Of a stretch of DNA of 43,416 nt, positions 1-8,203 are shown piece after piece. The DNA lies in the NCBI GenBank assembly GCA_019112875.1, contig DXIO01000083.1, forward strand, positions 1-43,416. The letters are read 5' to 3'. The DNA is from Candidatus Aquabacterium excrementipullorum (GTDB lineage Bacteria; Pseudomonadota; Gammaproteobacteria; Burkholderiales; Burkholderiaceae_C). The notes under the pieces were generated by a model that was not told where the DNA came from, ran no database searches, and saw nothing but the letters and a program-made list of their open reading frames with translations. The first letter of the stretch is position 1, and every line of letters starts with the position of its first letter. A program made the position numbers and the translations under genes.

Positions 1-389
1 GGGACCAAGAACAGCAAAAAGAAGTGGCAAAAGGCTAAATGCCTGACCAACAATCTTCCCCCCGTTAGCAAAGCAACGCCAATTGTTAAGGGAACGGCGG
101 ACAACACCTCAAACAACGGAAATGCTTGCGATCGCCCGATGACATACAGCAATAAGCCGACCAACACGCAACTCCACCCACACAAAGGCATCGGCTGCTC
201 CAGGGGCTTGGCCGGGGCTTCTTTGAGGCGATTCCAGAACAGCCAGCATGCCAATGCGACCAAGACAGGGCCGTGCGAATGACGGTCGTCCTGCCAGAGT
301 CCGCGAGCCAGTTCTACCGCAGTCGGCCCATAAAGGACCAGAGCCGCCAGAAGCAGCAGCCACGAGTGCTTGCGAAGTTGGAGATACAC
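1..389 (-). CDS. Exosortase, N-terminal part (runs off left edge)
   Basis: Exosortases are polytopic inner-membrane cysteine proteases/transpeptidases that recognise C-terminal PEP-CTERM sorting signals and are linked to exopolysaccharide clusters. About 129 codons are visible. A GTG start at 387-389 follows an in-frame stop and is the only reasonable start in this frame; no clear ribosome-binding site is seen. The product begins with a hydrophobic segment (about residues 9-25), then a family-typical W-Q-D-D-R-H-S-H-G-P motif near residues 30-40 and further hydrophobic stretches containing Y-V-I-G-R-S-Q-A, as in the exosortase N-terminal half. The catalytic Cys, Arg and His would lie beyond the window, so activity cannot be judged. 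It is divergent from two PEP-CTERM substrate genes, which supports the call. The subtype (XrtA or XrtB) is not decided. Confidence 0.82.
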   Translation of the reverse strand, partial: MYLQLRKHSWLLLLAALVLYGPTAVELARGLWQDDRHSHGPVLVALACWLFWNRLKEAPAKPLEQPMPLCGWSCVLVGLLLYVIGRSQAFPLFEVLSAVPLTIGVALLTGGRLLVRHLAFCHFFLLFLV

Positions 390-660
390 GGCGGTTCAGC
401 GGAAGTGGTTTGCGGTTGCTTACCAATGCTGACATGTGCATACGCTATGCCGCAATCCCTGATCTGGACGCACCAGCGTGCATAGTGCATGCGTCTGCTT
501 GGTGCCTGCTGCGCCGCCCTGGTGCATGTACCAGATAGTGGTGTCAGCCACCCCCAACCCGAGGGGAGTTCGCGGCTTTTACGTGAACAAACACCCCACA
601 GGAATTAGCGGTTCTCCTACACTTCAATCGTTGCAAATTGTTTGTTGCAGGGAACCCACC
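390..660. promoter_or_regulatory. Divergent intergenic region, exosortase / PEP-CTERM
   Basis: These 271 bp separate the exosortase from the first PEP-CTERM gene and should carry promoters for both directions. The stretch is less GC-rich than most of the window. A ribosome-binding-site-like GCAGGGAA lies just upstream of the ATG at 661. I looked for a sigma-54 -24/-12 element, because PEP-CTERM genes are under RpoN/PrsR-type control in some relatives, and found only matches with wrong spacing. No promoter is called. Confidence 0.4.
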
Positions 661-1194
661 ATGAAGATCACGTCTGTAGCTACCGCCCTGGCCCTGAGTG
701 CCGCGCTGTTCGCCGCGCCCGCTGCCCAGGCCGCCGATGCCTCATACAGCTTCGGAGCTGTCATCGGTGAAGGCTCGAACCAGGACGTTCTTCCAGGTTT
801 TGTGGTTGGTGGAACGACTGTGCCGCAGTTCTCGGTCGGCTCGTTGTCCACGATCACGCTGACTTGGTCCGGTACGGCCCTAGATGGCTACGCTGCGGCC
901 GCAACCAACTTTGGCGATCTCAAGCTGATCAGCTACGGCTCGAGCGGCACAACAACAGTGTCCGGATCCTTCGTTGAATCGAGTGGGGTTTACACAGCGG
1001 TGTTCAACAACATCGCAGCAGGAACTTACTCGTTCTCTCTCGATGCCGATGGGGGCGATTCGCTCGGCGGCGCATTCGCTGGGACGGTCAACATCTCCGC
1101 GGTGCCAGAACCTGCCACGCTCGGCCTCTCGTTGGTTGGCATTGCCAGCCTCTTTGGCCTCTCCCGCCTGCAATCCAAACGCGATCGCGCCTGA
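661..1194 (+). CDS. PEP-CTERM sorting-domain protein (tandem copy 1)
   Basis: Small exported protein of 177 aa. The ATG at 661 follows GCAGGGAA and starts a clear Sec signal peptide (M-K-I-T-S-V-A-T, then a hydrophobic stretch, cleavage after A-A-Q-A). The mature part is rich in Ser, Thr, Gly and Ala with beta-type alternation. The C-terminus has the complete sorting signal: V-P-E-P-A-T near residues 146-151, a transmembrane segment and a basic tail (S-K-R-D-R-A). Family knowledge: such proteins are processed by exosortase and end up in the extracellular matrix. About 35 residues before V-P-E-P match the next gene (F-x-N-x-A-A-G-x-Y, then G-G...S-A-V-P-E-P), so the two look like tandem paralogues. 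The specific role is unknown. Confidence 0.9.
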   Translation: MKITSVATALALSAALFAAPAAQAADASYSFGAVIGEGSNQDVLPGFVVGGTTVPQFSVGSLSTITLTWSGTALDGYAAAATNFGDLKLISYGSSGTTTVSGSFVESSGVYTAVFNNIAAGTYSFSLDADGGDSLGGAFAGTVNISAVPEPATLGLSLVGIASLFGLSRLQSKRDRA

Positions 1195-1224
1195 TCGCCG
1201 ACTAAACCTCTTTACAGGGATTCC

Positions 1225-1752
1225 ATGATGTCCAACGCTCTGATTTCCAAGCTGGCCTGTGCTGTCGCAACGGGTGCTCTGATGTCCTTCGCGTCACTGG
1301 CGTCCGCAACCACCTACTCCGTGAGTGGAACGGTGGCCAGCGGTACTCGCACGGTGACGCTGGACGCCGACGGCACGACGACAGGCGTTGTCGATCCGTT
1401 TGTGGTGGCCTCGCTGTCTGACGTCAGTTTGAACCTGAGTTCCCTGCTGTCCACAGTTCAATTTCCCAGCTTTACGCTGACCCTTCAGCCCATCAGCTTC
1501 AGCGGCGCTACGTTGGCCAGCTACACCTTCACCGATCTGACCACGGCCGCCAACACCCTGGTCGGTACCTTCTCGAACGTGGCAGCTGGTTCTTACTACC
1601 TGAGCTTCACGTCCACAGCCGCCGCTGGCGGTGGTACTTACAGCGGTTCCGTGTCGGTCAGCGCCGTGCCCGAACCCGAGGCCCTGGCTCTGCTGCTGGC
1701 CGGTGTCGGCGTGGTCGGCGCGAGCCGTCTGCGCAGCCGCAAGGCCGCCTGA
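1225..1752 (+). CDS. PEP-CTERM sorting-domain protein (tandem copy 2)
   Basis: 175-aa exported protein, 30 bp downstream of its paralogue and probably co-transcribed. Two adjacent ATGs (1225, 1228) follow an AGGGA at about 1216-1220; the first has the better spacing. It has a Sec signal peptide (cleavage around S-A-T-T), a Ser/Thr/Leu-rich mature region, and a C-terminal V-P-E-P-E motif, hydrophobic helix and R-S-R-K tail. The segment F-S-N-V-A-A-G-S-Y upstream of the sorting signal matches the preceding protein, indicating duplication and divergence of the N-terminal halves. It is an expected exosortase substrate. No enzymatic motif is visible; a matrix or surface role is inferred only. Confidence 0.9.
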   Translation: MMSNALISKLACAVATGALMSFASLASATTYSVSGTVASGTRTVTLDADGTTTGVVDPFVVASLSDVSLNLSSLLSTVQFPSFTLTLQPISFSGATLASYTFTDLTTAANTLVGTFSNVAAGSYYLSFTSTAAAGGGTYSGSVSVSAVPEPEALALLLAGVGVVGASRLRSRKAA

Positions 1753-1812
1753 CCAACGTCGTAGACCAACCGCACACGAGTTGGCGCCACAAAGCTCAAG
1801 GAGTTGCCAGAA

Positions 1813-2490
1813 ATGTCCACCACCACGTCTTACGTCGCGACAGGGCTGAGCGTCACGTCTCGTTTGCGCGACAAGAACCGCTTCGAGCGCCTGATCACGC
1901 TGCTGAACCAATTTGGTGCGGCCATCTTGATCGTGGCGGTCAGCCCGATGATGGCCGTGGTGGCCTGGCTGATCTGGCGCAAGGATGGCAACCCGATTTT
2001 CTTCGGGCACTACCGCGTGGGCCAGAACGGCCAACTCTTCAAGTGCTGGAAGTTCCGGAGCATGGCCGTGAACTCGGCCGAGATGCTGGCCGAGATCCTC
2101 AAGACCGACCCGGCCGCCCGCGCTGAGTGGGACCGTGACCAGAAGCTCACGAACGATCCGCGCATCACGCCGATCGGCCACTTCCTGCGCAAGACCAGCC
2201 TGGACGAACTGCCCCAGCTGTTCAACGTGCTGCGTGGCGAGATGCACCTGGTGGGCCCGCGCCCCATCACCCTGGCCGAGCTGGACCGTTATGGCGAGAC
2301 CCGCTGGCACTACCTGAACGCCAAGCCCGGCATGACCGGCCTGTGGCAGGTCAGCGGCCGCAGCGACACCACCTACGAAGAACGGGTGGAACTGGACCGC
2401 AATTACGTCGAGCGCCGCACCCTGTGGCAAGACATCATCATCCTGGTCAAGACCATCTCGGTGGTACTGGGCAAGGGCGGCGCCCGCTGA
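1813..2490 (+). CDS. Undecaprenyl-phosphate sugar phosphotransferase
   Basis: Phosphoglycosyl transferase of the bacterial sugar transferase family (WcaJ/PssY/PglC type), 225 aa. It moves a sugar-1-phosphate from a nucleotide sugar to undecaprenyl phosphate at the inner membrane, the first step of exopolysaccharide repeat-unit assembly. The ATG at 1813 is chosen because AAGGAG lies 9 nt before it; an in-frame TTG at 1804 lacks a ribosome-binding site. One hydrophobic segment (residues 28-54) is followed by the catalytic domain: K-x-W-K-F-R-S-M (about 77-84), L-D-E-L-P-Q with the Asp-Glu dyad at 131-132, G-P-R-P (148-151) and K-P-G-M-T-G-L-W (171-178). The four-helix N-terminal domain of long WcaJ-type enzymes is absent, as in the short monotopic class. 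The substrate sugar is not determined. It follows the PEP-CTERM pair and precedes a glycosyltransferase. Confidence 0.92.
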   Translation: MSTTTSYVATGLSVTSRLRDKNRFERLITLLNQFGAAILIVAVSPMMAVVAWLIWRKDGNPIFFGHYRVGQNGQLFKCWKFRSMAVNSAEMLAEILKTDPAARAEWDRDQKLTNDPRITPIGHFLRKTSLDELPQLFNVLRGEMHLVGPRPITLAELDRYGETRWHYLNAKPGMTGLWQVSGRSDTTYEERVELDRNYVERRTLWQDIIILVKTISVVLGKGGAR

Positions 2491-2558
2491 CCGCGGGCCA
2501 CGCACAAAACAAACAGGATGGATGAGGTGGGCGACCACCCACCGCAGGGAACGCATTG

Positions 2559-3743
2559 ATGGCCGAACAAAGCGCCGAGACATCCGGCAGCAGCAGTACC
2601 CAGAACGTATTGCACATCGTTGGCAACGTCACAGAGGCGGTGTACAGCTTTTTGGGGCCTGCGTCCGAGACATTGGACCGGGCCGGCTTCGCTCAGACCA
2701 TCGTGATGCTGGACAACCCCCGGCACCGCCACCTGAAGGTGAAGTTCGCGCCCGGCATCCGCCTGGAGACCGTCCCGGTCGAGGCACGCAACCGCCGCCA
2801 CTGGCTGCTGATGGAAAAGGTGATTCGTGGCCTGCTGGACACCCAGCAGTACAGCGCCGTGCACCTGCACGGCTTTTTGCCTTGGGCGCTCGGCACCCGC
2901 ATGGGCCGCCTGCTGCCGCGCGAAGTGAAGGTGTACTACTCGCCCCACGGCTCGCGCACGCTCAAGCTGCTGCGTCCGCTGCAATCCACCATGGCCTCGG
3001 TGATGTCGCTGCTGGGCCCCGCGCAGCCCGACATCATCGCCAGCAGCGTGTCCGATGCGCGGCGCATTTCTTCGATCACGGATGGCCCGGTGATGACGGT
3101 CGAGGCCGCCATCGACGACGAGTTCTTCGAACACCCCCGCAACGAGGCACGCCGGCCCTTGCTGGTCTCTGGCGACACGGATGAGAACCAGCGCTCGGTC
3201 GAGCTGTTCTGCCGCCTAGCGGTGGTGATGAGCGCCGCCGAGCTGGGCCTGAGCTTCAACTGGATCGGCCACCCGGACGAAATCTCCAACGCCCGGCTGA
3301 AGGCGGCCAATGTGGGCCCCTTCGAGATCAACGACCGGCAGGCCATTGCCGCGCGCCTGTCCACCGGCTGGATCTTCATGGCCGCGGGCGATGCCGACGA
3401 GTTCCCGGTGCTGCTGGGCTGGGCCATGGCCCTGGGCCTGCCGTGCGTGGTGGCCAACACGGCCTACCACCGCGACCTGATCACGCATGGCCAGAACGGG
3501 CTGATCTACAACTCGGAAGAAGAGGCGTTGGCCCAGGTCAGCCGCCTGATCGACAACCCCGCGTTGCGCGCACAGTTGGGTGAAGCCGCCCGGGCGGATG
3601 CGCGCGAACGCCTGTCACGCAGCAAGCTCGATGACGCGCTGCTGGCGGCCTACCGCCGGCCGGCCGAAGCGGCCGCCGAGAAGGCCGCGGGCCCCGTGTC
3701 GCTGGCGCCAGCCGGCGAAGGCCAGGCCAACCCTTCGGCCTGA
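2559..3743 (+). CDS. GT-B glycosyltransferase (GT4-like)
   Basis: 394-aa protein without signal peptide or membrane helix, resembling cytoplasmic GT-B glycosyltransferases that extend lipid-linked glycans. The ATG at 2559 follows GCAGGGA; a TTG just upstream is less likely. The N-terminal domain contains H-I-V-G-N-V and V-H-L-H-G-F segments; the C-terminal part has a donor-binding region with E-F-P-V-L-L-G-W-A-M-A-L-G-L-P and N-G-L-I-Y, typical of GT family 4. It is weakly conserved overall, so donor and acceptor cannot be named. Sitting 68 bp after the phosphoglycosyl transferase and before a terminator, it probably ends the EPS transcript. The last about 30 residues are Ala/Pro-rich and look disordered. 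Confidence 0.78.
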   Translation: MAEQSAETSGSSSTQNVLHIVGNVTEAVYSFLGPASETLDRAGFAQTIVMLDNPRHRHLKVKFAPGIRLETVPVEARNRRHWLLMEKVIRGLLDTQQYSAVHLHGFLPWALGTRMGRLLPREVKVYYSPHGSRTLKLLRPLQSTMASVMSLLGPAQPDIIASSVSDARRISSITDGPVMTVEAAIDDEFFEHPRNEARRPLLVSGDTDENQRSVELFCRLAVVMSAAELGLSFNWIGHPDEISNARLKAANVGPFEINDRQAIAARLSTGWIFMAAGDADEFPVLLGWAMALGLPCVVANTAYHRDLITHGQNGLIYNSEEEALAQVSRLIDNPALRAQLGEAARADARERLSRSKLDDALLAAYRRPAEAAAEKAAGPVSLAPAGEGQANPSA

Positions 3744-3770
3744 CAGCACCGCCGAAGCCGCCAAAAGCAA

Positions 3771-3800
3771 CAAGGGCCTTTCGGCCCTTGTCTGTTTTTA
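3771..3800 (+). terminator. Rho-independent terminator after glycosyltransferase
   Basis: An 8-bp perfect stem (3771-3778 with 3783-3790, CAAGGGCC/GGCCCTTG) with loop TTTC is followed by a T-rich run TCTGTTTTT. It ends the PEP-CTERM/EPS transcript and abuts the stop codon of the convergent ugd gene. Confidence 0.88.
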
Positions 3801-5120
3801 CGCCCGGCCAATACTTTGGTAATCCAGCCCGGTCTGCTTGACCAGCTCGGGGTTGTACAGATTGCGCCCGTCGAATATCACCGGCGTCTTGAGCGTGCCC
3901 TTGATGCGGTCGAAATCGGGGCTGCGGAACTCCTTCCACTCGGTCACGATCACCAGCGCATCGGCGCCTTCCAGCGCGGCGTTGGGATTGGCGGCGTAGG
4001 CCAGGCGCGGCTCGTCGCCGAAGATTCGCTTGGCTTCGTCCATGGCCACCGGGTCATAGGCCGTGACGGTGGCCCCACGGTCGAACAGCTCCTTGAGCAC
4101 CACGCGGCTGGTGGCCTCGCGCATGTCGTCGGTGTTGGGCTTGAAGGCCAGGCCCCACAGCGCGAAGTGCTTGCCCTTCAGATCCTGCCCGAAGCGGCGC
4201 GTGATCTTGTCGACCAGCACCAGCTTCTGCGCATCGTTGGCGTCTTCCACGGCCTGCAGCACCTTCAGGTGCTGGCCTTCGCCGGCCGCTGTCTTGATCA
4301 GCGCCTTCACATCCTTGGGAAAGCAGCTGCCGCCGTAGCCACAGCCGGCGTACAGGAAGTGCGTGCCGATGCGCACATCGGAGCCGATGCCCTGGCGCAC
4401 CTGCTCGATGTCGGCGCCCATCTTCTCGGCCAGCAGCGCCAGCTCGTTCATGAAGCTGATGCGCGTGGCCAGCATGGCGTTGGCGGCGTACTTGGTGAGC
4501 TCGGCGCTGCGCACGTCCATCACGACCAGGCGCTCGTGGTTGCGCTGGAAGGGAGCGTACAGGGCACGCATCAGCAGGATGGCCTGCTCGTCTTCCGCGC
4601 CCACGATGATGCGGTCGGGCCGCATGAAGTCATCCACCGCCGCGCCTTCCTTCAGGAACTCGGGGTTGGACACCACCGCGAAGCGGGCATCGCTGCCGCG
4701 CTTGGCCAGCTCATCGGCCACGGCGGCCTTGACCTTGTCCGCCGTGCCAACGGGCACCGTGCTCTTGTCGACGATGACCTTGTAGTCCGTCATCAGGCGG
4801 CCGATGTTGCGGGCCGCGGCCAGCACGTACTGCAGGTCGGCCGAGCCGTCTTCATCGGGGGGCGTGCCCACGGCGATGAACTGGATGGTGCCGTGCGCCA
4901 CGGCGCGCTCCACATCGGTGGTGAAGTGCAGGCGGCCGGCGGCCACGTTGCGCGCCACGACCACATCGAGCCCGGGCTCGTGGATGGGGATGCCGCCGTT
5001 GTCGAGGATCTCGATCTTGCGCGGGTCCACATCCAGGCACAGCACGTCGTTGCCCATCTCGGCCAGACACGCACCGGTGACCAGGCCCACATAACCGGTT
5101 CCTACAACGGAAATTTTCAT
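3798..5120 (-). CDS. ugd: UDP-glucose 6-dehydrogenase
   Basis: Oxidises UDP-glucose to UDP-glucuronate with two NAD+, supplying acidic sugar for exopolysaccharide or LPS. 440 aa, the usual size. The N-terminal Rossmann motif is V-V-G-T-G-Y-V-G-L (residues 5-13). Family catalytic elements are present: E-L-T-K-Y-A-A-N-A (K210, N214) and the [10 protein letters not shown] loop with the nucleophile C266. The start was set at the ATG at 5118-5120, where homology begins; upstream in-frame sequence looks non-coding. The gene is convergent to the EPS genes and shares the end of their terminator region. Confidence 0.96.
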   Translation of the reverse strand: MKISVVGTGYVGLVTGACLAEMGNDVLCLDVDPRKIEILDNGGIPIHEPGLDVVVARNVAAGRLHFTTDVERAVAHGTIQFIAVGTPPDEDGSADLQYVLAAARNIGRLMTDYKVIVDKSTVPVGTADKVKAAVADELAKRGSDARFAVVSNPEFLKEGAAVDDFMRPDRIIVGAEDEQAILLMRALYAPFQRNHERLVVMDVRSAELTKYAANAMLATRISFMNELALLAEKMGADIEQVRQGIGSDVRIGTHFLYAGCGYGGSCFPKDVKALIKTAAGEGQHLKVLQAVEDANDAQKLVLVDKITRRFGQDLKGKHFALWGLAFKPNTDDMREATSRVVLKELFDRGATVTAYDPVAMDEAKRIFGDEPRLAYAANPNAALEGADALVIVTEWKEFRSPDFDRIKGTLKTPVIFDGRNLYNPELVKQTGLDYQSIGRA

Positions 5121-5255
5121 TCTGAGAAAGCTCTTGACGACACGCGGATTTGCAAACGAATAATCATGCCATTGCCACCAGCTTAGGCCGCACAACAGAC
5201 GAGTTGAGTCTTTGATTCGACGCCGAATGGCTCACGTTTAAGAAGTGTTCACGCC

Positions 5256-6209
5256 GTGCAAGACACCATCGACCGCTACCTCGATTACCAGCGCCACCAG
5301 CGCCACCTGGCCGAGCGCACGCTGGAGGTGTATGCCGAGGCGCTCGCGCGCCTGTGCGCCCATTGCGAGAGAGACAAGCTTGGGTTGGCCGATGTGCGCC
5401 CGCACCATGTGCGCGGCTGGGCGGCGCGGTTGCATGCCGGCGGGCTGGGCCCGCGCAGCCTGGCGCAGTTGCTCTCGGCCTGGCGCGGCTTGTTCAAGTG
5501 GCTGGGCCGCGAGGGCCTGGTCGCGCAGAACCCGGTGGATGGCCTGAAGGCGCCCAAGGCACCGCGCCCCTTGCCCAAGGCGCTGTCGGTGGACGATGCC
5601 GTGGCCCTGGCCGATGCCAGCGCCAGCCCGCCGCCGCTGCCGGCCTCGGCCTCCGCGCGCGACCAGCGCGAAGCCCCCTGGCTGGCCGCGCGCGACCACT
5701 GCATGGTCGAGCTGCTCTACGGCAGCGGTCTGCGCAGCGCCGAATTGCTGGGGCTGGATGTGCAGGCCCATCCGCAGGCCCAGGGTTGGGTGGATGCTTC
5801 CGCTGGCGAGGCCCACGTGCTGGGCAAGGGCAGCAAGTGGCGGCAGGTGCCGGTGGGCACGCCCGCGCTCAAGGCGCTGGCGGCCTGGCTGGCCGTGCGT
5901 GGCGATCTGGCCGCGCCGGGTGAGACCGCCTTGTTCGTGGGCCGCACCGGCACGCGGCTCACGGCAGCCCAGTTGCGCAACCGGCTCAAGCAGCTCACGG
6001 TGCGGGCCGGCCTTCCCACCCATGTGCACCCGCACATGCTGCGCCACAGTTTTGCGAGCCACCTGCTGCAATCCAGCAGCGATCTGCGAGGGGTACAGGA
6101 GCTGTTGGGCCACGCCCACATCACCACCACCCAGGTCTACACGCGGCTGGATTTCCAACACCTGGCCAAGGCCTACGACGCAGCCCACCCACGCGCACGC
6201 CGCAAGTGA
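5256..6209 (+). CDS. xerC: Site-specific tyrosine recombinase XerC
   Basis: 317-aa tyrosine recombinase that, with XerD, resolves chromosome dimers at dif. The start is a GTG at 5256; no ATG upstream fits. The N-terminal SAM-like DNA-binding domain (about 1-95) has the Xer pattern. Catalytic residues are all present: R160 (G-S-G-L-R-S-A-E), K191 (G-K-G-S-K), H260 and R263 (H-P-H-M-L-R-H), H286 (L-L-G-H-A-H) and Y295 (T-T-Q-V-Y-T-R-L-D). The ending F-Q-H-L-A-K-x-Y-D-A-A-H-P-R-A is typical of XerC rather than XerD. There is no mobile-element context, so it is the housekeeping enzyme, divergent from ugd across 135 bp. Confidence 0.93.
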   Translation: MQDTIDRYLDYQRHQRHLAERTLEVYAEALARLCAHCERDKLGLADVRPHHVRGWAARLHAGGLGPRSLAQLLSAWRGLFKWLGREGLVAQNPVDGLKAPKAPRPLPKALSVDDAVALADASASPPPLPASASARDQREAPWLAARDHCMVELLYGSGLRSAELLGLDVQAHPQAQGWVDASAGEAHVLGKGSKWRQVPVGTPALKALAAWLAVRGDLAAPGETALFVGRTGTRLTAAQLRNRLKQLTVRAGLPTHVHPHMLRHSFASHLLQSSSDLRGVQELLGHAHITTTQVYTRLDFQHLAKAYDAAHPRARRK

Positions 6210-6218
6210 ACGCTCACA

Positions 6219-6638
6219 TCAGGTTGTCGATACCCGGATCTCGTTGACCACGCTGCTCACGCCTTCCACGGCGCTGGCCAGCTCGGTGGCGCGGGCGATC
6301 ACCAGCGCGTCGGGCGCGCTGCCACGCAGGGTGACGATGCCGGCTTGCGTCTGCACCTCGATGTGCAGGCCGCTGAGCTGGCGATCGGACATCAGCGCGG
6401 CGTTCACCCGGGCGGTGATGGCGGCATCCTGCAGCGAAGCCTGCATTTCGGTGGCATCCTGCCGGCGGCCATCGGTCAGGCGCATGCCGGCCTCGTCGGC
6501 CCGGGCGATGGCCAGGTCGAGCGACTGGGGGCCGCCGTCCGTCTCGGTCACGCGCTGGGGCGCATGGCGGTCACAGGCCGCCAACCCGCCCGCCAGGAAG
6601 ACCATGGCCGGCAACCACCTTGTCGTTCGTGGGTACAT
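6219..6638 (-). CDS. BON-domain lipoprotein
   Basis: 139-aa protein. The ATG at 6636-6638 is preferred because GAGGAG at 6645-6650 is then 6 nt away; another ATG at 6642-6644 abuts it. The N-terminus is a signal peptide ending in a lipobox, L-A-A-C with C22, so it is probably a periplasmic lipoprotein. A BON domain fills about residues 67-135 (L-Q-D-A-A-I-T-A-R-V-N-A-A-L, then G-I-V-T-L-R-G and V-V-N-E-I-R-V), the OsmY-type fold thought to bind membranes. It is convergent with xerC, 9 bp apart. Substrate and role are unknown; envelope-stress function is inferred from the family. Confidence 0.83.
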   Translation of the reverse strand: MYPRTTRWLPAMVFLAGGLAACDRHAPQRVTETDGGPQSLDLAIARADEAGMRLTDGRRQDATEMQASLQDAAITARVNAALMSDRQLSGLHIEVQTQAGIVTLRGSAPDALVIARATELASAVEGVSSVVNEIRVSTT

Positions 6639-6767
6639 GTCCATCTCCTCGCCCGTCCACCTTGCCCCCAAGATAGCGGGGGCGGCCGCGCGCAAACAGT
6701 CACCAAACGCCGATACGGCTGTCGGCGATGCCCGACAGCGGCGGCGTCAGCGGCGACAATCACGCCC

Positions 6768-7961
6768 ATGAAAACCATCACCCTGCGCGACGGCAAGGAA
6801 CGCTCCCTGCTGCGTCGCCACCCCTGGGTCTTCCAGGGCTCCGTCGCCAAAGGCAAGGCCGATCCCGGCGAGACCGTGCGCGTCGAATCGGCGGACGGCC
6901 GCTTCCTGGCCTGGGCCGCCTTCAGCCCCAGCTCGCAGATCCGCGTGCGCGCCTGGACCTTCGACGAGGCCGAGCGCGTGGACGAGGCCTTCTTCGCCCG
7001 CCGCATCCAGGCGGCCCTGGCCCTGCGCGGCCAGCTGGGCATCGACAGCGACGGCGTGCGCCTGATCCACGGCGAGGCCGACGGGCTGCCCGGCCTGATC
7101 GTGGACCGCTACGGCGATCTGCTGAGCGCCCAGTTCCTGAGCGCCGGCACCGAACGCTTCAAGCAGGCCATCGCCGATGCGCTGGTGGCCGCCACCGGTT
7201 GCCAGGCCTTGTACGAGCGCTCGGATTCCGGCGTGCGCCAGATGGAAGGCCTGGAGCCCGTGACCGGCTGGCTGCGCACGCCCGCCAGCGGTGCGCCCAG
7301 CACCGAGGTGACCATCCGCGAGCACGGCTGGCGCCTCACGCTCGATGTGGCCGAGGGCCACAAGACCGGCTACTACCTGGACCAGCGCGACAACCGCAAG
7401 CTCTTCGCCGACCTGGTGCGCCAGATGGGCCTGAAGACGGCGCTGAACTGCTACAGCTACACCGGCGGTTTCAGCGTGGCGGCCCTGGCCGGCGGCGCCG
7501 AGCACGTGACCAGCGTCGATTCGTCCGCGCCCGCCCTGGCCCGCGCCGGCGCCCACATCACCCTCAACGGTTTTGACGCATCGCGCCATACCGCGATGGA
7601 CGCCGACGTGAACGGCGCGCTGCGTCAATTCATCAAGGAGGGCCGCCGCTTCGACGCCATCATCCTGGACCCGCCCAAGTTCGCGCCCAGCGCCGCCCAC
7701 GCGGACCGCGCCTCGCGCGCCTACAAGGACATCAACCGCCTGGCGTTCAAGCTGCTGGAGCCCGGCGGCCTGTTGATGACCTACTCATGCTCCGGCGGCA
7801 TCGGGGCCGAGCTCTTCCACAAGATCGTGGCCGGCGCGGGCATGGACGCCTACGTCGATGGTTACCTGATCAAGCGCCTGGAAGCCTCGCCCGACCACCC
7901 CACGACCATCAACTACCCCGAGGGCGAGTACCTCAAGGGCCTGGCCATCGTGCGCCGCTGA
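6768..7961 (+). CDS. rlmI: 23S rRNA m5C1962 methyltransferase RlmI family
   Basis: 397-aa SAM-dependent RNA methyltransferase. It has an N-terminal PUA-like domain (about 1-75, L-L-R-R-H-P-W-V-F near the start), then the class I fold with motif I in Y-S-Y-T-G-G-F-S-V-A-A-L and motif IV in L-D-P-P-K-F-A-P (D301). C341 in Y-S-C-S-G-G is the expected catalytic cysteine of RNA m5C enzymes. Length and order match E. coli RlmI. The ATG at 6768 fits the family N-terminus; no strong ribosome-binding site is visible. It is divergent from the BON lipoprotein gene. Confidence 0.92.
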   Translation: MKTITLRDGKERSLLRRHPWVFQGSVAKGKADPGETVRVESADGRFLAWAAFSPSSQIRVRAWTFDEAERVDEAFFARRIQAALALRGQLGIDSDGVRLIHGEADGLPGLIVDRYGDLLSAQFLSAGTERFKQAIADALVAATGCQALYERSDSGVRQMEGLEPVTGWLRTPASGAPSTEVTIREHGWRLTLDVAEGHKTGYYLDQRDNRKLFADLVRQMGLKTALNCYSYTGGFSVAALAGGAEHVTSVDSSAPALARAGAHITLNGFDASRHTAMDADVNGALRQFIKEGRRFDAIILDPPKFAPSAAHADRASRAYKDINRLAFKLLEPGGLLMTYSCSGGIGAELFHKIVAGAGMDAYVDGYLIKRLEASPDHPTTINYPEGEYLKGLAIVRR

Positions 7962-8016
7962 GCAGGCCGGCAGCGCCGAAAACGCTGCAATATCAATCAC
8001 TTATGACCGCAGTGCG

Positions 8017-8026
8017 GAATATATTC
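8017..8026. promoter_or_regulatory. Palindrome GAATATATTC upstream of AraC-type gene
   Basis: A perfect 10-bp palindrome in an unusually AT-rich 242-bp gap between rlmI and the AraC-type gene, flanked by imperfect GCG/TGC extensions. It could be an operator or overlap a -10 element. The function is inferred from position only. Confidence 0.35.
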
Positions 8027-8203
8027 TGCGGCTGCGGAAGTGTTTGCACAAAAATTACACGCAAAGACAGGAAAGTCCTACAAAACTTACCGGTTTAGGC
8101 TCTTTGACCGGACAACCATATTTTGTTTACGGACATAATGAATCGAGCCTGAGCCAGGGCACCACCAATCCAGTCACCCCGTCCTGGCCAGACAAGGAAG
8201 TAC

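Noticed and set aside
404-421. Possible sigma-54 promoter (TGG...TTGC) before the PEP-CTERM genes
   Set aside because: The GG-to-GC spacing is 9, not 10, and it lies about 240 bp from the start codon.
109-441. Minus-strand reading frame starting M-H-M-S-A-L-V-S-N overlapping the exosortase
   Set aside because: It has no family features, is Arg/Gly/Pro-rich and is out of frame with the exosortase. The GTG-started frame carries the conserved exosortase motifs.
576-592. parS-like sequence around TTTTACGTGAACAA
   Set aside because: Only about 11 of 16 positions fit the consensus and the palindrome is broken.
3816-5186. Long plus-strand frame opposite ugd, and similar long frames opposite mnmG, kdsD and the antiporter gene
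   Set aside because: They mirror conserved genes on the other strand, are His/Gln/Gly/Val-rich and carry no family motifs, as is common in high-GC DNA.
7970-7988. Terminator after rlmI (GCAGCG/CGCTGC hairpin)
   Set aside because: The stem is only 6 bp and is followed by AATATC, not by a T-run.
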